DNA of 64,000 nt from Catenovulum sediminis (GTDB lineage: Bacteria > Pseudomonadota > Gammaproteobacteria > Enterobacterales > Alteromonadaceae), in assembly GCF_007289895.1 (NCBI RefSeq), contig NZ_CP041660.1, positions 248,001 to 312,000 of the forward strand. The letters run 5' to 3'. Shown here piece after piece: positions 52,601 through 58,211 of this stretch; position 1 is the stretch's first letter, and every line of letters begins with the position of its first letter. Under the pieces are notes generated by a model that saw nothing but the letters and a program-made list of their open reading frames with translations, did not search any database and was not told the DNA's origin. The position numbers and the translations under genes are program-made.

Positions 52601-55600
52601 CAGAGGTACTACCCGCTTCAATCGTAATACTTTGACCATTGGTTAAGCCAATCGTCATGTCAGTTTCGGCCGCATGGCTTAAGGTTGCGGTATAAGTAAT
52701 GGTGCCACCTTCTAATACGCTAGAAGTGGCTGATAGATTTAAGGTGACGTCTGTATCGACATCTGAAACGGTCGTGGTTGCACTTGAAGTACCCACCACC
52801 AGGTTCTCGAAATTGCCGCCGGTAATATTGAAGCTTTGATCTTCTAATTGTGCAATACCTGCAGTCACCGCATCTGCACCGATATAAACATCATCGCTAG
52901 CCGTAACGTTAACCGTGCCAGAAGTGCTACCCGCTGCAATCGTAATGCTTTGACCGTTGGTTAAACCAATCGTCATGTCAGTTTCGGCAGCATGACTTAA
53001 AGTCGCGGTATAGGTGATGGTGCCGCCTTCCAATACGCTGGAAGTGGCCGATAGATTCAGGGTGACGTCGGTATCCACATCGGATACTGATGTGGTTACC
53101 GAGCTGGTGCCGACCACTAAGTTTTCGAAATTACCGCCTGTGATCGCAGGTTGCTGCTGTTGGTCAACAGCTATTGAAGCTGTAATAGCATCCGCGCCGA
53201 TATAAACATCGTCGCTAGCTGTCACATTAACTGTGCCAGATGTGCTACCCGCTGCAATGTTAATACTTTGACCATTGGTTAAGCCAATCGTCATTTCAGT
53301 TTCAGCTGCATGGCTTAAGGTTGCGGTATAAGTAATGGTGCCGCCTTCCAATACGCTAGAAGTGGCTGATAGATTTAAGGTGACGTCTGTGTCGGCATCA
53401 GATACCGATGTTGTTACCGAGCTGGTTTCAACTACTAGATTTTCGAAGTTACCGCCTGTGATATCAAAATTTTCATCTTCAAGCTGTGCAATACCTGCAG
53501 TCACCGCATCTGCGCCGATATAAACATTATCTGCCGCAGTCACATTAACCGTACCAGATGTGCTACCCGCCTCAATCGTAATACTTTGACCATTAGTTAA
53601 GCCAATCGTCATTTCTGTTTCGGCTGCATGGCTTAAGGTTGCGGTATAGGTGATGGTGCCGCCTTCTAATACGCTGCTTGTCGCTGATAGATTTAAGGTG
53701 ACATCTGTATCGACATCAGATACCGATGTGGTTACCGAGCTGGTTTCAACAACTAAATTCTCGAAATTACCGCCGGTAATGTTGAAGCCTTCTTCTAATT
53801 GTGCAATACCTGCAGTCACCGCATCTGCGCCGATATAAACATCATCGCTAGCGGTCACATTAACTGTGCCAGATGTGCTACCCGCTGCAATCGTAATATT
53901 TTGGCCATTGGTTAAAGCAATTGTCATGTCAGTTTCGGCAGCATGGCTTAAGGTTGCGGTATAAGTGATGGTGCCGCCTTCTAATACGCTGGAAGTGGCT
54001 GATAAATTCAGGGTCACATCAGTGTCAACATCTGAAACGGTCGTGGTTGCATTTGAAGTACCCACCACTAGGTTCTCGAAATTGCCGCCTGTGATATCAA
54101 AATTTTCATCTTCAAGCAGTGCAATGCCAGCCGTAACCGCATCCGCGCCAACATAGACATCATCGCTAGCTGTCACATTAACCGTGCCTGATGTGCTACC
54201 CGCTGCAATCGTAATATTTTGGCCATTGGTTAAGCCAATGGTCATGTCAGTTTCAGCTGCATGGCTTAAGGTTGCGGTATAAGTAATAGTACCGCCTTCT
54301 AATACGCTAGAAGTGGCTGATAAATTCAGGGTCACATCAGTGTCAAAATCTGAAACGGTCGTGGTTGCACTTGAAGTACCCACCACTAGGTTCTCGAAAT
54401 TGCCGCCGGTAATGTTGAAGCTTTGATCTTCTAATTGTGCAATACCCGCAGTCACAGCATCCGCACCAACATACACATCATCGTCAACATTAACAGCTAT
54501 TTCACCAAAGCTTTGACCTGCCAAAATAGTGATAGACTGCCCATTAGTTAATTGAACTGTAATATCGCTATCAGTGACTGCATTTAAGCTGGCCGTATAA
54601 ATAATAGTGCCGCCTTCAAAGACACTGGATGTCGCAGATAAATTTAATTCAACCGTATCAACCGAATCATTGACCACTGTTCTTGCAGAACCATTAGCAA
54701 CCTGAACCTGCTCAAAAGAGCCGCCACTTAAACTGTCTTCCAAAATATTTACAACAACATCTTCTGACTGCGCACTGTCGACTGAAGTAGTTACACTACC
54801 CTCAAGGGCTCCAGACGCAACCGTCACAATTTCGCCATTAGATAATTCAACAGAAAAATCAGATCGCGCTGCATGACTCAATGAAACCGTATAAACAATG
54901 CTTCCGCCTGCCTCTACCGTTTCGGTCGCAGTTAAATTTAGAGAAACAGTATCAATGGTATCCGATACAACTGTTGTCACAGTGTTTGTATCTACGGCTA
55001 AATTTTCAAAATTACCGCCAGATACAGAATCAGCAATGATAGAAGCAGTTATCTCTCCCGCATCAAGATAAACATCATCTTGTGTATCAAGGGTAATGCT
55101 AGCTTGCGTCAACCCGGCAGCAATCGTCATCACTTGACCATTAGATAATGAAAACGTCACATCTGTCTGTGCAGGTTCGCTCAGTGTCGCTGTATATTCA
55201 ATGCTTTCACCTTCTGTCACTGCCGCTGTTGCATTTAACGACAAAGATACAGTATCAATAGCGTCTACAATTCGAGTAGAAACAAAATCGCTATCAATTG
55301 ATAAATCTTCAAAGTTTCCGCCAATGACTGAGGCTGCATCAATTGCGACATTTATTACTTGTTCACCCAAATAAACATCATTCGATGTTTCAACAACAAC
55401 ACTACTTTCAGTTTCTCCCGCTGGAATAACAATAGTTGTGCCATTTGTCAGAGATAAAGTGACTTCTGATCCTGCTGGTGAAGACAAAGTAGCCGTGTAG
55501 ATAATACCTGCGCCTTCAGTCACACTAGAGTTAGCTGATAAACTTAATGTTGTCGTATCTGCTACATCAGAAACGACCGTCGCAACGGCTTCTGTAGAGA

Positions 55601-57806
55601 TGTCTAAATTTTCAAAATTTCCACCTGTGACTGAATCAATGTCTATTTGCGATAGAATAGTCTTTGCATCTGCAATGGGTGTATTTTGTGTTGAGACAAT
55701 AACACTACCTTGTGTATCACCGGCTACAATAGTGATTGACTCACCGGTCGTTAAGCTCAGCGTAACATCGGTTTCAGCAGGATTGGACAAAGTTGCGACG
55801 TAAAGAATATCTCCACCTTCGTTCACATTCTCTGTTGCCTGTAACCTTAAAGTAGTGGTGTCAGTTGTATCCTGAACCACTGTAGTTGCTGATGTTGAAT
55901 CAGTCACAAGTCGCTCAAAATTGCCACCAACAACATCAACTATTGAATTACTAATAACAAAACTATCTAGGTATACATCTTCATCAGGTGCAACATTCAA
56001 TGTGACTGAGCCACTGGTATTTCCTGCTGCTATCGTGATCTGGCTGCCATTAGCCAATGTCGCAATTACATCAGTTTGTGCTGGGTTTGATAAAGTTGCT
56101 GTATAAACAATTTCTCCGCCACTTTCAGTAAGCGAATCAGTTGCCTGTAACGAAATAACGGTCTCATCAATCGTATCCGCTACATTCAACGACATAGGCG
56201 CAGAATCAACCACCAAATTATCAAAACTGCCACCCGTAACACTTTGAATAGAGTTTTCTATAACGCGCTGGTCTACATAAACATTATTATCTGCTGCGAC
56301 AGGTACTGTAATTGAAGAGGTTAATTGCCCCGCGCCGATAACAATTGTTTCACCGCCATCCAAGGTAACTGTGATGTCTGCTTGGCTGGCTTGAGATAAC
56401 GACGCGGTATAAGTAATAGCGCCACCGGCTTCCGAGAGCTCGCCACTCATATCAACAGACAAAACTGCGGCATTGTCACCTCGAGCGACCAACACAACGG
56501 CCTCACTTTTCGATGTCAATTCACCATCAGTTGCACTGACTGTTAAATTAAGGCTTGTTAAGTTTAACTCATCATTTTGAATTGCATCAACACCAACCTG
56601 GGTTAATACAACCTGATTTCCTTGAATCGTAAAATAACCTAATTCGTTATTTAATAAACTGACAGTAACAAAATCACCATCCGGATCTGATACCGAAATA
56701 TTTGCAATGACTTGCCCTGCAAAACTATTATTTTCAGAAATATTGTTCGTTCTAAGTTCAATCTCCGGCGCTTCGTTAATTTCAACTGTGACGGTGCCTG
56801 AAGCACTACTGGAATTACCCGCTAAGTCAAAAAACTCAGCTGTAACAACATGTCCCTGTTCGGCAAGCTCAGCGACTTGGTTATCAGCTAACGTCCAACT
56901 GCCATCCCCGTTATTAACAGCTTGAAATTGTTGGCCATTAATAGAAACCACAACTAAAGCTTCGGGATCATCGACTGTCCCTGTTATTTCAGGTGTAACA
57001 TCATCCGTTACTTGATCATTGACAGTACCGGTAGGTACAACTGTATCTGCAGTAATAGAAGCAGTTATACTGGATTGGTTACCACTGGCATCAGTAAAAG
57101 TCACCTCTATTTGATTATTACCTTCTTGCAAAGAAAAGCCAGATTCGAAGCTAAATGTACCATCACCATTATTTAAAACATTAACAGGCTGTCCATTAAC
57201 AGTCGCGGTAATGGTTGCGGAAGCATCATCTACCGTGCCTGTCAAAGTAGGTGTCAGGGTATTGGTAACTAAATCATCAAAAGCACCACTCGGTGCTGTT
57301 GAGTCCAGCAAGAATTCAGAAACTGGCTGTGGTGGAGTAAAAGTAAACTCTTGTTGTGTATTTGACTGATTAGAACCGGTAGAAAAACCTGCATTAGCAA
57401 TTGTTTGCTGGTCGTTCCTCTCAATTGATGTCACTGACGCGCCACCTTCGGAGCTGTTACTGCCCCCTGCTGCCGTCGCTGCTACTTGGCTTAAATCCCC
57501 TTCTTCAACCGCTTGTTGAATTTGTTCAATTTCATCCCCTGTCGTATCTTGTTCATCTCCTTGTTCTACTACCTCGCCATCAACTTGAATGACTTGTTCA
57601 GAACTATCAGATGCGACTATTTCTTCTTCTTCACCATTAGGTTTAATAAATTTAATTTTAGCACCGGCTTCTAATACCAAAATTTGCCCAGCGACCAAAG
57701 ATTCACCTACTGCAACAGGAATAAGCTCACCATTGACAGATTTATAAACAACGCCTTGAATATCAGAAACCCTTCCTGAATCTTTTAATACTACTTCGCT
57801 AGCCAT
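34635..57806 (-). CDS. lapA: Giant LapA/BpfA-type RTX adhesin, 7,723 residues
   Basis: One uninterrupted frame of 23.2 kb. Residues 1-110 form the retention module (SGRVSDIQGVVYKSVNGELIP) that plugs the outer-membrane pore. The LapG site TAAG is at 111-114. Two Bap-like Ig domains and a cadherin-like domain follow (about 170-450), then seven diverged Ig-like repeats (about 450-1150), about 53 near-identical ones (about 1150-6755), and a tail with a VWA domain (IVIVLDISGSM, near 7000, intact MIDAS DxSxS), a VCBS-like stretch, RTX nonapeptides (GGKGADQITGGSGDD, near 7545) and an acidic T1SS C-terminus. It is exported by LapBCE and mediates surface attachment and biofilm. GGGG precedes the ATG. 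Confidence 0.95.
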   Translation of the reverse strand: MASEVVLKDSGRVSDIQGVVYKSVNGELIPVAVGESLVAGQILVLEAGAKIKFIKPNGEEEEIVASDSSEQVIQVDGEVVEQGDEQDTTGDEIEQIQQAVEEGDLSQVAATAAGGSNSSEGGASVTSIERNDQQTIANAGFSTGSNQSNTQQEFTFTPPQPVSEFLLDSTAPSGAFDDLVTNTLTPTLTGTVDDASATITATVNGQPVNVLNNGDGTFSFESGFSLQEGNNQIEVTFTDASGNQSSITASITADTVVPTGTVNDQVTDDVTPEITGTVDDPEALVVVSINGQQFQAVNNGDGSWTLADNQVAELAEQGHVVTAEFFDLAGNSSSASGTVTVEINEAPEIELRTNNISENNSFAGQVIANISVSDPDGDFVTVSLLNNELGYFTIQGNQVVLTQVGVDAIQNDELNLTSLNLTVSATDGELTSKSEAVVLVARGDNAAVLSVDMSGELSEAGGAITYTASLSQASQADITVTLDGGETIVIGAGQLTSSITVPVAADNNVYVDQRVIENSIQSVTGGSFDNLVVDSAPMSLNVADTIDETVISLQATDSLTESGGEIVYTATLSNPAQTDVIATLANGSQITIAAGNTSGSVTLNVAPDEDVYLDSFVISNSIVDVVGGNFERLVTDSTSATTVVQDTTDTTTLRLQATENVNEGGDILYVATLSNPAETDVTLSLTTGESITIVAGDTQGSVIVSTQNTPIADAKTILSQIDIDSVTGGNFENLDISTEAVATVVSDVADTTTLSLSANSSVTEGAGIIYTATLSSPAGSEVTLSLTNGTTIVIPAGETESSVVVETSNDVYLGEQVINVAIDAASVIGGNFEDLSIDSDFVSTRIVDAIDTVSLSLNATAAVTEGESIEYTATLSEPAQTDVTFSLSNGQVMTIAAGLTQASITLDTQDDVYLDAGEITASIIADSVSGGNFENLAVDTNTVTTVVSDTIDTVSLNLTATETVEAGGSIVYTVSLSHAARSDFSVELSNGEIVTVASGALEGSVTTSVDSAQSEDVVVNILEDSLSGGSFEQVQVANGSARTVVNDSVDTVELNLSATSSVFEGGTIIYTASLNAVTDSDITVQLTNGQSITILAGQSFGEIAVNVDDDVYVGADAVTAGIAQLEDQSFNITGGNFENLVVGTSSATTTVSDFDTDVTLNLSATSSVLEGGTITYTATLSHAAETDMTIGLTNGQNITIAAGSTSGTVNVTASDDVYVGADAVTAGIALLEDENFDITGGNFENLVVGTSNATTTVSDVDTDVTLNLSATSSVLEGGTITYTATLSHAAETDMTIALTNGQNITIAAGSTSGTVNVTASDDVYIGADAVTAGIAQLEEGFNITGGNFENLVVETSSVTTSVSDVDTDVTLNLSATSSVLEGGTITYTATLSHAAETEMTIGLTNGQSITIEAGSTSGTVNVTAADNVYIGADAVTAGIAQLEDENFDITGGNFENLVVETSSVTTSVSDADTDVTLNLSATSSVLEGGTITYTATLSHAAETEMTIGLTNGQSINIAAGSTSGTVNVTASDDVYIGADAITASIAVDQQQQPAITGGNFENLVVGTSSVTTSVSDVDTDVTLNLSATSSVLEGGTITYTATLSHAAETDMTIGLTNGQSITIAAGSTSGTVNVTASDDVYIGADAVTAGIAQLEDQSFNITGGNFENLVVGTSSATTTVSDVDTDVTLNLSATSSVLEGGTITYTATLSHAAETDMTIGLTNGQSITIEAGSTSGTVNVTASDDVYIGADAITASIAVDQQQQPAITGGNFENLVVETSSVTTTVSDVDTDVTLNLSATSSVLEGGTITYTATLSHAAETDMTIGLTNGQSITIAAGSTSGTVNVTASDDVYIGADAVTAGIAQLEDQSFNITGGNFENLVVENSSVTTTVSDANTDVSLNLSATSSVLEGGTISYTATLSHAAETEMTIGLTNGQSITIAAGSTSGTVNVTASDDVYVGADAVTAGIALLEDENFDITGGNFENLVVGTSSATTTVSDVDTDVTLNLSATSSVLEGGTISYTATLSHAAETDMTIALTNGQNITIAAGSTSGTVNVTASDDVYIGADAVTAGIAQLEEGFNITGGNFENLVVETSSVTTSVSDSDTDVTLNLSATSSVLEGGTITYTATLSHAAETDMTIGLTNGQSITIEAGSTSGTVNVTASDDVYVGADAVTAGIAQLEDQSFNITGGNFENLVVGTSSATTTVSDVDTAVTLNLSATSSVLEGGTISYTATLSHAAETEMTIGLTNGQSITIAAGSTSGTVNVTASDDVYVGADAVTASIAVDQQQQPAITGGNFENLVVGTSSATTTVSDSETDVTLNLSATSSVLEGGTIAYTATLSHAAETEMTIALTNGQSITIAAGSTSGSVNVTAADDVYIGADAVTAGIALLEDENFDITGGNFENLVVETSSVTTSVSDSDTDVTLNLSATSSVLEGGTITYTATLSHAAETDMTIGLTNGQSITIAAGSTSGTVNVTASDDVYVGADAVTAGIAQSEEGFNITGGNFENLVIETSSVTTTVSDANTDVSLNLSATSSVLEGGTITYTATLSHAAETDMTIGLTNGQSITIEAGSTSGTVNVSAGDDVYIGADSVTASIAVDQQQQPAITGGNFENLVIETSSVTTTVSDVDTDVTLNLSATSSVLEGGIITYTATLSHAAETEMTIALTNGQSITIEAGSTSGTVNVTASDDVYVGADAITASIAVDQQQQPAITGGNFENLVVETSSVTTSVSDADTDVTLNLSATTSVLEGGTISYTATLSHAAETDMTIGLTNGQSITIEAGSTSGTVNVTASDDVYVGADAVTAGIAQSEEGFNITGGNFENLVVGTASVTTSVSDADTDVTLNLSATSSVLEGGTISYTATLSHAAETEMTIALTNGQSITIEAGSTSGTVNVTASDDVYIGADAVTAGIVQLEEGFNITGGNFENLVVETSSVTTSVSDADTDVTLNLSATTSVLEGGTISYTATLSHAAETDMTIGLTNGQSITIEAGSTSGTVNVTASDDVYVGADAVTTGIAQSEEGFNITGGNFENLVVGTSSATTTVSDVDTDVTLNLSATSSVLEGGTITYTATLSHAAETEMTIALTNGQSITIEAGSTSGTVNVTASDDVYVGADAVTAGIAQLEDQSFNITGGNFENLVVGTSSATTSVSDVDTDVTLNLSATSSVLEGGIITYTATLSHAAETDMTIGLTNGQNITIAAGSTSGTVNVTASDDVYVGADAVTAGIAVLEDENFDITGGNFENLVVGISSTTTTVSDADTDVTLNLSATTSVLEGGTITYTATLSHAAETEMTIGLTNGQSITIAAGSTSGTVNVTASDDVYVGADAVTAGIAQSEEGFNITGGNFENLVVGTASVTTSVSDADTDVTLNLSATSSVLEGGTISYTATLSHAAETEMTIGLTNGQRITIAAGSTSGTVNVTAADDVYVGADAVTAGIAQLEDQSFNITGGNFENLVVETSSVTTSVSDVDTDVTLNLSATSSVLEGGIITYTATLSHAAETDMTIGLTNGQSITIEAGSTSGTVNVTASDDVYVGADAVTTGIAQSEEGFNITGGNFENLVVGTSSATTSVSDVDTDVTLNLSATSSVLEGGTITYTATLSHAAETEMTIALTNGQSITIEAGSTSGTVNVTASDDVYVGADAVTAGIAQLEDQSFNITGGNFENLVVGTSSATTSVSDVDTDVTLNLSATSSVLEGGTITYTATLSHAAETEMTIGLTNGQSITIEAGSTSGTVNVTASDDVYIGADAVTAGIVQSEEGFNITGGNFENLVVETSSVTTSVSDADTDVTLNLSATTSVLEGGTISYTATLSHAAETEMTIALTNGQSITIAAGSTSGTVNVTAADDVYVGADAVTAGIVQSEEGFNITGGNFENLVVGTSSVTTTVSDADTDVTLNLSATSSVLEGGTISYTATLSHAAETDMTIGLTNGQSITIEAGSTSGTVNVTASDDVYVGADAITASIAVDQQQQPAITGGNFENLVVGTSSATTTVSDVDTDVTLNLSATSSVLEGGTISYTATLSHAAETDMTIGLTNGQSITIEAGSTSGTVNVTASDDVYVGADAITASIAVDQQQQPAITGGNFENLVVGTSSATTTVSDADTDVTLNLSATSSVLEGGTITYTATLSHAAETDMTIALTNGQNITIAAGSTSGTVNVTASDDVYIGADAITASIAVDQQQQPAITGGNFENLVVGTSSVTTTVSDADTDVTLNLSATSSVLEGGIITYTATLSHAAETEMTIALTNGQSITIAAGSTSGTVNVTASDDVYIGADAVTAAIAQLEDQSFNITGGNFENLVIETSSVTTTVSDADTDVTLNLSATSSVLEGGTISYTATLSHAAETDMTIGLTNGQSITIEAGSTSGTVNVSAGDDVYIGADSVTASIAVDQQQQPAITGGNFENLVIETSSVTTTVSDVDTDVTLNLSATSSVLEGGIITYTATLSHAAETEMTIALTNGQSITIEAGSTSGTVNVTASDDVYVGADAITASIAVDQQQQPAITGGNFENLVVETSSVTTSVSDADTDVTLNLSATSSVLEGGIITYTATLSHAAETDMTIALTNGQSITIAAGSASGAVNVTASDDAYVGADAVTAGIALLEDENFDITGGNFENLVVGTSNATTTVSDVDTDVTLNLSATSSVLEGGTITYTATLSHAAETEMTIGLTNGQSITIAAGSTSGTVNVTAGDDVYIGADAITASIAVDQQQQPAITGGNFENLVVGTSSATTTVSDVDTDVTLNLSATSSVLEGGTITYTATLSHAAETDMTIALTNGQNITIAAGSTSGTVNVTASDDVYIGADAVTAGIAQLEEGFNITGGNFENLVVETSSVTTSVSDADTDVTLNLSATSSVLEGGIITYTATLSHAAETDMTIALTNGQSITIAAGSASGAVNVTASDDAYVGADAVTAGIALLEDENFDITGGNFENLVVGTSNATTTVSDVDTDVTLNLSATSSVLEGGTITYTATLSHAAETEMTIGLTNGQSITIAAGSTSGTVNVTAGDDVYIGADAITASIAVDQQQQPAITGGNFENLVVGTSSATTTVSDVDTDVTLNLSATSSVLEGGTITYTATLSHAAETDMTIALTNGQNITIAAGSTSGTVNVTASDDVYIGADAVTAGIAQLEEGFNITGGNFENLVVETSSATTSVSDVDTDVTLNLSATSSVLEGGIITYTATLSHAAETDMTIALTNGQSITIAAGSASGAVNVTASDDAYVGADAVTAGIALLEDENFDITGGNFENLVVETSSVSTSVSDADTDVTLNLSATSSVLEGGTITYTATLSHAAETEMTIGLTNGQSITIAAGSTSGTVNVTASDDVYVGADAVTAGIALLEDENFDITGGNFENLVVGTSNATTTVSDVDTDVTLNLSATSSVLEGGTITYTATLSHAAETDMTIALTNGQNITIAAGSTSGTVNVTASDDVYIGADAVTAGIAQLEEGFNITGGNFENLVVETSSATTSVSDVDTDVTLNLSATSSVLEGGIITYTATLSHAAETDMTIALTNGQSITIAAGSASGAVNVTASDDAYVGADAVTAGIALLEDENFDITGGNFENLVVETSSVSTSVSDADTDVTLNLSATSSVLEGGTITYTATLSHAAETEMTIGLTNGQSITIAAGSTSGTVNVTAGDDVYIGADAITASIAVDQQQQPAITGGNFENLVVGTSSATTTVSDVDTDVTLNLSATSSVLEGGTITYTATLSHAAETDMTIALTNGQNITIAAGSTSGTVNVTASDDVYVGADAVTAGIALLEDENFDITGGNFENLVVGTSNATTTVSDVDTDVTLNLSATSSVLEGGTITYTATLSHAAETDMTIALTNGQNITIAAGSTSGTVNVTASDDVYIGADAVTAGIAQLEEGFNITGGNFENLVVETSSATTSVSDVDTDVTLNLSATSSVLEGGIITYTATLSHAAETDMTIALTNGQSITIEAGSTSGTVNVTASDDVYVGADAVTAGIAQLEDQSFNITGGNFENLVVGTSSVTTSVSDADTDVTLNLSATSSVLEGGTISYTATLSHAAETDMTIGLTNGQSITIAAGSTSGAVNVTASDDVYVGADAVTAGIAQLEEGFNITGGNFENLVVETSSVTTSVSDADTDVTLNLSATSSVLEGGTISYTATLSHAAETDMTIALTNGQSITIEAGSTSGTVNVTASDDVYVGADAVTAGIAQLEDQSFNITGGNFENLVVGTSSVTTSVSDADTDVTLNLSATSSVLEGGTISYTATLSHAAETDMTIGLTNGQSITIAAGSTSGAVNVTASDDVYIGADAVTAGIAQLEDQSFNITGGNFENLVVETSSVTTSVSDVDTDVTLNLSATSSVSEGGTITYTAVLSHAAETEMTIGLTNGQSITIAAGSTSGTVNVTASDDVYVGADAVTAGIAQLEDQSFNITGGNFENLVVETSSVITSVSDVDTDVTLNLSATTSVLEGGTITYTATLSHAAETEMTIALTNGQSITIEAGSTSGTINVTAGDDVYIGADAVTAGIAQLEDQSFNITGGNFENLVVETSSVTTTVSDADTDVTLNLSATSSVLEGGSITYTATLSHAAETEMTIGLTNGQSITIEAGSTSGTVNVTASDDVYVGADAVTAGIAQSEEGFNITGGNFENLVIETSSVTTTVSDVDTDVTLNLSATSSVLEGGTISYTATLSHAAETDMTIGLTNGQSITIEAGSTSGTINVTAGDDVYIGADAVTAGIAQLEDQSFNITGGNFENLVVGSSSVTTTVTDDQDVTQLTLKVDTGNFAQGNITLTLTLDNAPESDLNLTLTNGAQVTISAGETEKEINISVPLINQGNTFNIGVQSYTGGNYESLTLPETIQVELPQGPDINVNDENSEDVGHITVNEQGLTDQSNSQIATGTFTISSEAALSSLSVAGTNVSAAQLASVLIQPIVIETDNGQITLNSYNALTGEVGYSYQLNNAVDHGNGSSITESISIQVTNSLLQTANETLNVNIVDDTPSLTISQPAISKFELLDHNIVIVLDISGSMDDAFDGTTGLAASIDGIEQLLNTYSAMGNVSVKLIPFSSNATEQGWTNTESAINSLNNLNASGVTDYDDPLKALVDGYSVPQEAPTKVYFISDGNPYGSGEGQDNISAITNYQATWKNFIEENNIDVEVIGIGNSVTYEYLNMVGAPTQTIKDESGNFVAADNVVSVTTAIGLAQAMLATITSGSSGAVQASQGNIGVIDYGADSPGEIESITVDGVEYTATHADVENSVLEVDTQNGGTLTFNFATGNYDYQVPFTNKENANAENPAWSKISIQNQGTEWLLTESFTIKVADADGDSVSSDLIVRTQFPATSAESVPEALDDTTSINELNGTLASDISQIQVAGNVLDNDDISFDVSQPVAGVKQGVGVVQEGNVGTNITGLYGSLVMNANGTYNYVLDNSNAAVQALNNGEKLVETFTYLIKDNDGDVSTATLSIDINGKTDTLPELTGQPVYGFGGDDIIAVAWWGYTVTQAGSYKDPADADALNGLHTFNATELQNAGFDFYSGIGQVTAAGYTAYNAAEGAVLVGGKGADQITGGSGDDIIIGGSNGNGDSSLAGSLYNGDYMTGGSGSDMFVWLAGDDQELGFSNISNNPTVATDYISDFEVTERAITGEVNQQGDVLDLSDLLEGENDSNLDAYLNFEVVDGDTVISVSKEGEFAEDENDENKTDMKIVLENTDLSAGTTGTDADIIRKLMEDNQLNTDN
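37525..54345 (-). repeat. About 53 tandem near-identical 315/318-bp units in lapA
   Basis: Each unit encodes 105 or 106 residues beginning TDVTLNLSATSSVLEGG and containing ATLSHAAETDMTIGLTNGQ and ITGGNFENLVV. One surface segment before ITGG comes in four exchangeable types: QLEDQSFN, LLEDENFD, QLEEGFN (one residue shorter) and VDQQQQPA. Other sites alternate between a few residues (TITY/TISY/IITY, D/E before MTI, GL/AL, IAAG/IEAG). Variant combinations are shuffled along the array. Confidence 0.95.
40055..44180 (-). repeat. Higher-order repeat: four copies of a three-unit 951-bp block
   Basis: The rare variant with GSASGAVNVTASDDAYVG recurs in units 33, 36, 39 and 42 counted from the adhesin N-terminus, always three units apart. 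Blocks made of 318+318+315 bp give the 951-bp period. Neighbouring blocks are nearly identical at the DNA level, for example 40966 against 41917 and 42898 against 43849. Confidence 0.8.
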
Positions 57807-58211
57807 TTATTACCCCAAAATCTCAGCCGCCAAAACTGACACAAATATCAGTTAAGATATGATATTGAGTCTAGCTTAGGCATAATTTTTTTTAAACTAT
57901 AATACGTCATTTATATGCCACTTAAACCTATATTTGTTAAGGAATCGACACATTTTTGACCAAACGTCAACCCATTTACAATTTAAGTGAAAAACCATTT
58001 GATGTTTGTCGTGACTAAAGATGTTCAGATTAAGAACACTTTGCTATAATGCGCGTCCGCTTAGTCATGCAACAAAAAATTTAGGCCATATAACAATCAG
58101 GTCTTGCATTCTATGCATTTATGAATATGCTGACTAACCCTTAATTGGGGATACATACCCCGTTGTGATTTCGAATAGTTTGAATAGGTTGAAGAGGGAG
58201 TAATAAACTCT
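57807..58211. other. Divergent intergenic region between lapA and asnB
   Basis: 405 nt without a gene. Near lapA there is a small inverted repeat, AACTGA (57834-57839) and TCAGTT (57848-57853), 28-47 nt before the lapA start. TGCTATAAT at 58042-58050 is an extended -10 box directed at asnB, leaving a leader of about 150 nt. The leader contains GGGG-ATACATA-CCCC (58147-58161). No clear lapA promoter could be picked. Confidence 0.6.
58042..58050 (+). promoter_or_regulatory. Extended -10 promoter element for asnB
   Basis: TGCTATAAT has a perfect TATAAT with the TGn extension. No good -35 is seen 17 nt upstream, which is common for extended -10 promoters. Confidence 0.5.

Noticed and set aside
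37798-56925. Many plus-strand open frames of 60-100 codons opposite lapA
   Set aside because: They repeat with the 315/318-bp period and are antisense shadows of the adhesin repeats, without ribosome sites or family likeness.
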